From JBAXGE01 sp044344145 (GTDB taxonomy: Bacteria; Planctomycetota; Phycisphaerae; WQYP01), in assembly GCA_044344145.1 (NCBI GenBank), contig JBIJDM010000086.1, positions 1 through 10,388 of the forward strand: a stretch of 10,388 bases of DNA, given 5' to 3'. The notes under the pieces are model-generated. The model was not told the origin of the DNA. It worked only from the letters and a program-made list of their open reading frames with translations, and made no database searches. Positions within the stretch are counted from its first letter, which is position 1. Each line of letters starts with the position of its first letter. Positions 5,407 to 10,388 of the stretch are shown here, in pieces. The translations under genes and the position numbers were made by a program.

Positions 5407-5466
5407 GTTACTTCTACCAGCCCGATTCGGGTGGTCCCACCGCCCCGAAATCCGGGAGTTGAGCCG

Positions 5467-6420
5467 ATGGATTTGCCAACCCATGGTCACGCGCCGGTCA
5501 TGCCGGATGCAGTATTGCGGTTTTTACAACCGCAGGCGGGTGAAACCGCCTTGGATTGCACTGTGGGCCGGGGTGGCCACGCGGCTCTGATTGCCCAAGC
5601 CATGGGCACCGGCACCATGATCGTCCTTGATGCCGACCCCACCAACTTAACCTACGCCCGAACCCGCATCAAAGCTGCCGCACCCGGAGTGGAACTCAAG
5701 TGTTTTCACGCCAATTTTGGCGAAGTCAGTGATGTGCTGGCCACCGCCGGAGTGGGCAAAGTCAATATGCTGTTGGCCGATTTTGGCGTTTCCACCAATC
5801 AACTGCTGGAACCCGGCAAAGGCCTGAGTTTTCAGCGGGACGAAGCCCTGGACATGCGGCTGGACCCGCGGATCAAGAAATCCGCCGCTGATCTGGTCAA
5901 CGGTATGGCGGAACGGCCGTTGGCCGATTTGCTCTTTAACCTGGCTCAGGAGCGGTTGAGTTTCCGTATCGCCCGGGAAATCCTGCATGCCCGGGCCCGG
6001 CAACCCATCCGCACTACCGGTGAACTGGCCGACATCATCCGGCGGGTCAATCCGCCCCGGCATGGCCAGATTGACCCCTGTACCCGGACCTTTCAGGCCC
6101 TGCGGATTGCGGTTAATGGCGAGTTGGACGTGCTGCAGGAATTGCTGGTAAGTGTACCCGCCCTGATGGCCCCCAACGGCCGGGCGGTCTTCATCAGTTT
6201 CCACTCCGGCGAGGACCGGTTGGTCAAACAGGCCCAGCGGGCATGGGCCCATGCGGACGCGTGTGAAATCCTCACCCGCAAGCCGTTGGAGGCCGAAGCT
6301 TTGGAACTCGCGGAGAATCCGCGGGCGCGCAGTGCAAAATTACGTGCTGTCACATTTGCCTCCACCCCGGGGGCTGTGGCATCATATCCTTTTTCAGAAG
6401 AGGTTCAGGATGAACCGTGA
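5467..6420 (+). CDS. rsmH: 16S rRNA (cytosine1402-N4)-methyltransferase
   Basis: A 317-residue SAM-dependent methyltransferase (formerly MraW) that modifies C1402 in the 16S rRNA decoding centre. Seen: HAPVMPDAVL at the N-terminus, the SAM-binding loop LDCTVGRGGHA (residues 29-39), acidic D55/D57, LLADFGVS with D105, the GLSFQRDEALDMRLDP block, a substrate-side HGQIDPCTRTFQALRIAVNGEL, SFHSGEDRLVK and the C-terminal NPRARSAKLRAVTF. Length is normal (about 300-320). The loop is usually DATLGGGGH and the late motif SFHSLEDR; here T-V-G-R and a G replace conserved residues, though the pattern is intact. ATG 5467 has GGGAG eight bases upstream, partly inside a small hairpin (5444-5456). The 3' end overlaps the LysM gene by 11 nt, indicating translational coupling. 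Confidence 0.95.
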   Translation: MDLPTHGHAPVMPDAVLRFLQPQAGETALDCTVGRGGHAALIAQAMGTGTMIVLDADPTNLTYARTRIKAAAPGVELKCFHANFGEVSDVLATAGVGKVNMLLADFGVSTNQLLEPGKGLSFQRDEALDMRLDPRIKKSAADLVNGMAERPLADLLFNLAQERLSFRIAREILHARARQPIRTTGELADIIRRVNPPRHGQIDPCTRTFQALRIAVNGELDVLQELLVSVPALMAPNGRAVFISFHSGEDRLVKQAQRAWAHADACEILTRKPLEAEALELAENPRARSAKLRAVTFASTPGAVASYPFSEEVQDEP

Positions 6421-7408
6421 CACAAAAATCGGGTTATTGATCGGCTTGGTGGTCATCATTTTGATCGGCATCCTCGTGTCGGGGGTGCTGGGTGACCAAA
6501 GTAAAACCAGCACTGGCAATGGCCAACTGCCCCAGTATGGCCAGCCCTATCGTGAGCAAATCCAGCAGGCACCCGGCGTGGCCCCCATTATCAACACACC
6601 CGTGGATGTTGCAGCGCAGCCCGCACCGTTGCCCCCGAGTAATATCGAGCCATTGAATCCCGGTAATACTCAGGACTTGGCGCTCGCGCCCATGACGCTG
6701 CCCAATCTGCCCACCAACAATCTGGTCACCTCGGTGCCGATGCCCGGCTTGGTCAGTGGCAATCAGACTCCCGTGAACTTTGTCGCCGGCCCGGTCGGCC
6801 TTAATCCCCAACCGCCCCAGCCCAACAATGTCACCGGGCTGGTACCGCTGCCCAATAAACCTGCCGACACCGCGTACGTTATTTCCAAGGGTGATACCCT
6901 GAGCAGCATCGCCAAGAAGTTTTACAAGCCTGCTGACGGTATGAAACTCAACGACGCGATTGCCAAGATTATCAAATCCAATCCCGGCGTCCTGCGTGAT
7001 GCGAATACCGGTCTGGTGGTGGGCAAGAAACTCATGTTGCCAGCCATCGAAAATGTAGTTGTCGCAGTAAACGTTCCCGCCACCCGGCCGGCAACCCCGG
7101 GTACTGCGGCCCCGGTTACGACTCCTGTCGTGGCCCTGCCGCGCGGTGTTCTGCCGGGTACCGATGATAGTCGTCGGGTGGAAGCCGGGGATGTTGGCGC
7201 GCGGCCGGTGACGCCTGAACCCCGGCCGGTGCCGGTGGTAAAAACCCACAATGTGCAGAAGGGTGACACTCTGGCCAGTCTCGCGGCCAAATATCTGGGT
7301 AACGCCAGCGCGGCCAATATCAAGAAATTGGCCACTGCCAACGGTTTGAAGAACGCCAACGAATTGCAGATTGGTATGACCCTGAAAATTCCGGCGACGC
7401 AAGGTTAA
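6410..7408 (+). CDS. Membrane-anchored protein with two LysM domains
   Basis: A 332-residue protein with one N-terminal membrane helix (about residues 7-28, after the charged MNRDTK), a long proline- and asparagine-rich linker (about 30-150), a first LysM domain (about 154-213, VISKGDTLSSIAKKF ... KLMLP), a second proline-rich linker, and a C-terminal LysM domain (about 277-330, HNVQKGDTLASLAAKYLG ... MTLKIP). LysM domains bind the glycan of peptidoglycan, so the protein probably spans the periplasm from the inner membrane to the cell wall. It starts inside the rsmH end (11-nt overlap, with GAAGAGG upstream) and is followed 5 nt later by the FtsL-like gene. The position in a division cluster suggests a role at the wall or septum; this is inference. 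No catalytic domain is visible. Confidence 0.88.
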   Translation: MNRDTKIGLLIGLVVIILIGILVSGVLGDQSKTSTGNGQLPQYGQPYREQIQQAPGVAPIINTPVDVAAQPAPLPPSNIEPLNPGNTQDLALAPMTLPNLPTNNLVTSVPMPGLVSGNQTPVNFVAGPVGLNPQPPQPNNVTGLVPLPNKPADTAYVISKGDTLSSIAKKFYKPADGMKLNDAIAKIIKSNPGVLRDANTGLVVGKKLMLPAIENVVVAVNVPATRPATPGTAAPVTTPVVALPRGVLPGTDDSRRVEAGDVGARPVTPEPRPVPVVKTHNVQKGDTLASLAAKYLGNASAANIKKLATANGLKNANELQIGMTLKIPATQG

Positions 7409-7413
7409 GACTT

Positions 7414-7728
7414 ATGCTCAAAATGCTGGTCGCTATCTGTGCCTTTCTGGTTATCGCCATGGGCGTATTGGGCCTGGCGCAATACCGTGCCGAGGTTCAA
7501 AGCCAGACCGTGCGTTTGCATCAGAATATTGAAGATAAACGCCAGGTGTTGTGGAATCAGCAGGTGGAAATCACCCGGGTGAGTAATCCCATTACGCTGG
7601 CCAGTAATCTGCGTGCAGCCGGGATTCTGCCAGTCGAGCAGGTTTCCCGTCCCCGCACTCCGCCCGCGGGCGCCCGGCCCACCACGCCCACTGTCGAACG
7701 CGATCTGATCGCCCCCTTGCGGCAATAA
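7414..7728 (+). CDS. FtsL-like small bitopic cell division protein
   Basis: A 104-residue protein with a short cytoplasmic end (MLKM), one membrane helix (about residues 4-21, AICAFLVIAMGVLGLA), then a predicted coiled coil (about 22-55) and the segment VEITRVSNPITLASNLRAAGIL, which resembles the end of FtsL/DivIC proteins (L..E...L..P..I...A...G). The C-terminus is proline-rich. FtsL bridges FtsB and the septal synthase FtsWI. FtsL sequences diverge strongly, so the call rests on topology, coiled coil and gene position after rsmH rather than on residues. It begins 5 nt after the LysM gene with a weak AAGG site, and would be co-translated with rsmH and the LysM gene. The usual next gene, ftsI, is absent. 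Confidence 0.65.
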   Translation: MLKMLVAICAFLVIAMGVLGLAQYRAEVQSQTVRLHQNIEDKRQVLWNQQVEITRVSNPITLASNLRAAGILPVEQVSRPRTPPAGARPTTPTVERDLIAPLRQ

Positions 7729-7746
7729 CGACCCATACGGTATAAC
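7717..7746 (+). promoter_or_regulatory. Possible promoter of the small membrane protein gene
   Basis: TTGCGG (7717-7722) is followed by an 18-nt spacer and TATAAC (7741-7746, 5 of 6 consensus). The -35 match is only 3 of 6. It overlaps the end of the ftsL-like gene and would start transcription near 7753, about 47 nt before the next ATG. Confidence 0.35.
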
Positions 7747-7799
7747 CCTTCCCTTACGGCCCTGTTGGGCGCTAATTATCATGTTTTTGATGGTCCACC

Positions 7800-8222
7800 A
7801 TGATGTGGAGTCGGCTTATGTGGCTATGGCGTGGCTTGCTGGTTTGGCTGCTGATGATGTTCGGGGAATCCGTATTGGGCTTTCTGCGCGGGGCGTTTCT
7901 GGTGGAACGCATGGGCGATATGCCCGCCCGTCAAGCGGGCGCCGTGGTCAGTATCCTGTGGATTTACGGGCTGACGTATCTAACCTGGCGGTGGCTGCGT
8001 CTGCATCCGCCGGTGACACGGTGGTGGCTGGGGGTGTGCTGGATGGTCTGGACTTTGGGCTTTGAAGTGGCGTTGGGGCGCTGGGTGATGGGGGGGGGGT
8101 GGGAACTTATTATCCGTGATTATGATCTCCGGCAGGGGGGTCTGATGTTGCCGGGAATTATCTTGCTGGGGCTGGCGCCCTATTTAGTGGGCTTTTGGTG
8201 GGGACGGCGCGGGTTGGCTTAA
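7800..8222 (+). CDS. Small polytopic membrane protein of unknown function
   Basis: A 140-residue, tryptophan-rich hydrophobic protein with about four predicted membrane segments (near residues 8-27, 45-62, 72-90 and 113-133). The stretch LGFEVALGRWVMGGGWELI followed by RDYDLRQGGL resembles a widespread family of short hypothetical membrane proteins with an FExxxGxxxxGxxW...DYNL..G pattern. I recall the pattern but know no function. Start: two adjacent ATG codons at 7800 and 7803; the upstream Shine-Dalgarno is weak. A run of ten G (8090-8099) encodes GGG in the conserved region and leaves the frame intact. Gaps of 71 nt upstream and 92 nt downstream suggest a separate transcript. Confidence 0.75.
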   Translation: MMWSRLMWLWRGLLVWLLMMFGESVLGFLRGAFLVERMGDMPARQAGAVVSILWIYGLTYLTWRWLRLHPPVTRWWLGVCWMVWTLGFEVALGRWVMGGGWELIIRDYDLRQGGLMLPGIILLGLAPYLVGFWWGRRGLA

Positions 8223-8241
8223 CCCGGCCTTAATCTATCTA

Positions 8242-8271
8242 TGGACATTCGGGGTGGGATTCTGCTAGACT
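8242..8271 (+). promoter_or_regulatory. Predicted extended -10 promoter of purF
   Basis: TGGACA (8242-8247, 5 of 6) is followed by an 18-nt spacer ending in TGC and by TAGACT (8266-8271, 4 of 6). The TG one base before the -10 makes an extended -10. The predicted start near 8278 gives a leader of about 37 nt to the ATG at 8315. Confidence 0.5.
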
Positions 8272-8314
8272 ATGTTTTTAGCGATTCGCCGGAACTCAAC
8301 TGGGAGTCGTCCTT

Positions 8315-9859
8315 ATGGCCCATACGCCATCAGAACGTTGTGTGTCTCCTCGCTCGATCACCTTACCACAGTACCAATGCCGCCCAAATTCCGCGCCCGG
8401 GGCTGATTTACCCCTGGCCGTGGTGGATATGGGGGAATACGACCGCAAAGAAAAATGTGGCGTTTTCGGTATCGCCGGACCGCCGGATGCGGTCGAACGG
8501 TGTTATTACGGGATTTTTGCCCTGCAGCATCGCGGGCAGGAATCAGCTGGCATAGCGGTGTCCGACGGGCAAACGATCACTGCGCACACCGGCCTGGGAC
8601 TGGTGGCGGATGTCTTCCGCAAAGATGTGCTGCGTGATTTGCGCGGCACAATGGCCATCGGGCACGTGCGTTATTCCACTGCCGGATCCAATCGTAAGTG
8701 CAATGCCCAGCCGATCTTGGAAGAATATATCGGCGGTCAGATCGCCGTTGCCCACAATGGCAATCTGGTCAATGCCGGTCGCCTGCGGGCGGAATATCAG
8801 CAATTCGGCCATATTTTCTTTACCACCAGCGATACGGAAATCGTCATCCACATGCTGGCCAAGCCGACGCATCAGGAAAAACCCGATCCGCTGGCGCATG
8901 TGTTGCAGCATTTACAGGGAGCGTTCAGCTTCCTGTTTTTGTTTCCCGATCGTATGAAGGCCGTGCGCGATCCGTGGGGCTTCCGGCCTCTGGTGATTGG
9001 CCGCACGCGTGATGGTTATTACTGCTTTGCCAGTGAAACTTGCGCCCTGACCAGCATTCAGGCCACTTTTGTCCGGGAAGTTGAGCCCGGCGAGATTGTG
9101 ACCGTGGACAGCACGGGCACCAAACTGACCAGCCGCTTTTTCATCGAGGCCAAACCCGCCAACCCGGCGTTTTGTGCCTTCGAGCATGTCTACTTCGCCA
9201 ATCCGGCCAGCTATATTTTCGGCGATACCGTCGTACTGGTACGCGAACACATGGGCCGGCAGTTGGCCCGCGAGGCTCCGGTGGATGCGGACTTTGTCAT
9301 GCCTATCCCGGACTCGGGCCGTTCCGCGGCGCTGGGTTATGCCAAGGAAAGCGGGATTCCCTTTGAAGAGGGGATCGTGCCCAACCGTTATGTCGGACGC
9401 TCGTTCATCCAACCCAGCCAGCACATGCGGGATCTGGCGGTGCAGATGAAATTGCTGGTGATTCCCGAAGTCGTCAAAGACAAAAAGATTATCGTGGTGG
9501 AAGACTCCATCGTGCGCGGCACCACCACCCGCGGCAAGATTCTGGCGCTGCGGCGGGCGGGTGCGAAAGAAATTCACATGCGGGTAAGTTGCCCGCCGAT
9601 CCGGTTCCCGTGCTATTTCGGGGTGGATTTCCCCACCCAGAAAGAACTCATCGCCCATCAACGGACGGTCGAGGAAGTGCGCGACTTTATCGAGGTGGAT
9701 TCGCTGGTGTATTTGTCGCTGGAAGGCATGACCAAGTGCTTCAGCAACCCGCCCACAAGTTATTGTACGGCCTGCTGGTCGGGTAATTATCCCATGCCGG
9801 TGGACCATACCACGAGCAAATTCAGTTGCGAACGCCTGCAAATGAAGATGTTTGAGTAG
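8315..9859 (+). CDS. purF: Amidophosphoribosyltransferase
   Basis: This enzyme catalyses the first committed step of purine synthesis: PRPP plus glutamine give phosphoribosylamine. The class II glutaminase domain begins at the nucleophile C48 in EKCGVFGI, with HRGQESAG, GHVRYSTAGSN and AHNGNL following. The phosphoribosyltransferase domain has the PRPP loop VVEDSIVRGTTTRG near 394-407. Cysteines at 287, 426 or 433, 484 and 487 (FCAFE, SCPPI, FPC, YCTAC) match the iron-sulphur ligand pattern of the Bacillus-type enzyme, which is made with a cleaved propeptide. From 8315 the propeptide would be 47 residues. A second in-frame ATG at 8429 would leave 9 residues and a 476-residue protein, the usual size. 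I chose 8315 because GGGAG lies eight bases upstream and the predicted promoter is close. The start is the least certain part. Confidence 0.95.
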   Translation: MAHTPSERCVSPRSITLPQYQCRPNSAPGADLPLAVVDMGEYDRKEKCGVFGIAGPPDAVERCYYGIFALQHRGQESAGIAVSDGQTITAHTGLGLVADVFRKDVLRDLRGTMAIGHVRYSTAGSNRKCNAQPILEEYIGGQIAVAHNGNLVNAGRLRAEYQQFGHIFFTTSDTEIVIHMLAKPTHQEKPDPLAHVLQHLQGAFSFLFLFPDRMKAVRDPWGFRPLVIGRTRDGYYCFASETCALTSIQATFVREVEPGEIVTVDSTGTKLTSRFFIEAKPANPAFCAFEHVYFANPASYIFGDTVVLVREHMGRQLAREAPVDADFVMPIPDSGRSAALGYAKESGIPFEEGIVPNRYVGRSFIQPSQHMRDLAVQMKLLVIPEVVKDKKIIVVEDSIVRGTTTRGKILALRRAGAKEIHMRVSCPPIRFPCYFGVDFPTQKELIAHQRTVEEVRDFIEVDSLVYLSLEGMTKCFSNPPTSYCTACWSGNYPMPVDHTTSKFSCERLQMKMFE

Positions 9860-9867
9860 CTGAACGT

Positions 9868-9905
9868 ACGCGAAAGCGTTAATAATAATTCGCTCCCAAG
9901 GCGAA
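9868..9905. repeat. Two small hairpins sharing GCGAAAGC after purF
   Basis: ACGC-GAAA-GCGT (9868-9879) is a 4-bp stem with a GNRA tetraloop. TTCGCT/GGCGAA (9889-9894 with 9900-9905) forms a second stem. GCGAAAGC appears at 9870 and again at 9901. Neither is followed by a real T tract, so a terminator role for purF is doubtful. Confidence 0.35.
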
Positions 9906-9923
9906 AGCTGTTAGCCTGCCCGG

Positions 9924-9951
9924 TTGACCTAGCGGCGAAAACATGTAAAAT
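9924..9951 (+). promoter_or_regulatory. Predicted sigma70-type promoter of rpmB
   Basis: TTGACC (9924-9929, 5 of 6) is followed by a 16-nt spacer and TAAAAT (9946-9951, 5 of 6). The start near 9958 gives a short leader with a strong AAGGAG ribosome site (9966-9971). This is the best-matching promoter in the window, as expected for a ribosomal protein gene. Confidence 0.7.
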
Positions 9952-9978
9952 ACTGGGCTTTGCTGAAGGAGCTCGATT

Positions 9979-10248
9979 ATGCCTCACGTATGCGCTTATA
10001 CTGGCCGTAAAACACGGATTGGCCGTCAATGCACTTATCGCGGTAAGGCCAAATACCTCGGTGGCGTTGGTATCAAGATCACGGGTCGTAGCGCCCGTAA
10101 GTTCAAGCCCAACCTCCAGAAGGTTCGGGTCGTGCTGGATGGCAAGCCTGTCCGCGTCTGGGCTTCGGCCAAGGCGATCAAGACCGGCTTGGTGGTCAAG
10201 CGCATGCGGCGCAGCCAAACCTATCGCAAGCCCGTAGCCGCGGCCTAA
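9979..10248 (+). CDS. rpmB: Large subunit ribosomal protein bL28
   Basis: An 89-residue basic protein of the 50S subunit. The N-terminal CAYTGRKTRIG matches the L28 start (VCxxTGK...G). The central block RSARKFKPNLQKVRV matches the family's K.RFLPNLQ..R, and VWASAKAIKTGLV matches the RVSAKxLRTI segment. Length fits bL28 (about 62-95). It has Cys5 and Cys18, but not the full zinc-binding set of C+ L28 proteins. AAGGAG lies 7 nt before the ATG. The gene has its own promoter and a strong terminator and is probably monocistronic; its common partner rpmG is not adjacent. Confidence 0.95.
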   Translation: MPHVCAYTGRKTRIGRQCTYRGKAKYLGGVGIKITGRSARKFKPNLQKVRVVLDGKPVRVWASAKAIKTGLVVKRMRRSQTYRKPVAAA

Positions 10249-10283
10249 AACCGTCGCTATTGACCAAAATGCCGTTATGGCGT

Positions 10284-10317
10284 AAAACGAGGCACCGAGT
10301 GGTGTCTCGTTTTCTTT
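10284..10317 (+). terminator. Strong rho-independent terminator of rpmB
   Basis: AAAACGAGGCACC (10284-10296) pairs with GGTGTCTCGTTTT (10301-10313), 13 bp with one G-U, around loop GAGT, and ends in TTTTCTTT. The A run on the left could also let it work on the opposite strand. Confidence 0.85.
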
Positions 10318-10339
10318 GCGCCCCAATGTGGGACAAAGT

Positions 10340-10369
10340 TCTACACTACGGCGAAATTCGCGATATAAT
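10340..10369 (+). promoter_or_regulatory. Predicted promoter of the next gene, at the right edge
   Basis: TCTACA (10340-10345, 4 of 6) is followed by an 18-nt spacer and a perfect TATAAT (10364-10369). The spacer contains the dyad GCGAA-A-TTCGC (10351-10361). A ribosome-site-like AGAGGA occupies the last six bases, so a gene probably starts just outside the window. Confidence 0.6.
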
Positions 10370-10388
10370 GGACGGGTAGGATAGAGGA

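Noticed and set aside
5272..5466. N-terminal extension of rsmH by 65 codons to the first in-frame GTG-type start
   Set aside because: It would cross the 13-bp terminator-like hairpin and the 5378-5406 stem. The family N-terminus and the GGGAG site fit ATG 5467.
6251..6409. Upstream extension of the LysM gene
   Set aside because: It lies fully inside rsmH in another frame; the membrane-anchor start MNRDTK at 6410 with an upstream GAAGAGG is convincing.
8090..8099. Frameshift in the small membrane protein at the G10 run
   Set aside because: The reading frame gives a coherent family-like segment (GRWVMG..WELI..DYDL) across the run, so the present length is in frame.
1..10388. Mobile elements, CRISPR arrays, tRNA genes or a classical defence island
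   Set aside because: No transposase, integrase, regular spacer-repeat array or tRNA-like sequence is visible; all recognisable genes are housekeeping.

Overview
The window looks like a chromosomal housekeeping region of a GC-rich (roughly 58% by eye), Gram-negative-type bacterium. I favour Planctomycetota, possibly a Phycisphaerae-like lineage. Reasons: a Kdo (LPS sugar) gene pair, a short dcw-type division cluster in which a single-pass LysM protein sits between rsmH and an ftsL-like gene, mixed use of Shine-Dalgarno and non-Shine-Dalgarno starts, and an EF-G paralogue. The lineage is inferred from protein resemblance and was not tested by a search.

Layout. Positions 1-2502 are on the minus strand. 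They hold the N-terminal 282 codons of an EF-G-like GTPase (cut by the window edge) and, upstream of it, a complete RmuC-family gene. A terminator and a promoter lie between the two. From 2613 onward every gene is on the plus strand: kdsD and kdsC (Kdo-8-phosphate synthesis), a 414-nt AT-rich gap, mraZ, a 455-nt non-coding stretch packed with hairpins, rsmH, a LysM protein, an FtsL-like protein, a small membrane protein of unknown function, purF and rpmB. A strong terminator follows rpmB, and a promoter for an unseen gene sits at the right edge.

How the genes work together. kdsD and kdsC catalyse two steps of Kdo supply for the outer membrane. mraZ, rsmH, the LysM protein and the FtsL-like protein are a shortened dcw cluster: regulator, 16S rRNA methyltransferase, peptidoglycan binder and divisome subunit. 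The usual ftsI and mur genes do not follow. purF starts de novo purine synthesis and rpmB encodes ribosomal protein L28; both have their own promoters.

Most interesting regions. (1) The mraZ-rsmH gap (5012-5466) contains about seven hairpins whose apical loops carry GGA, two of them AGGAU. Three more hairpins or terminator-like elements are interspersed. This resembles the architecture of CsrA/RsmA-binding RNAs. (2) A cluster of TGGG/TGGC repeats lies just upstream of mraZ, as expected for autoregulation. (3) The divergent rmuC/kdsD promoters have interleaved inverted repeats and a G7 tract inside the rmuC promoter spacer, and the kdsD transcript is predicted to be leaderless.
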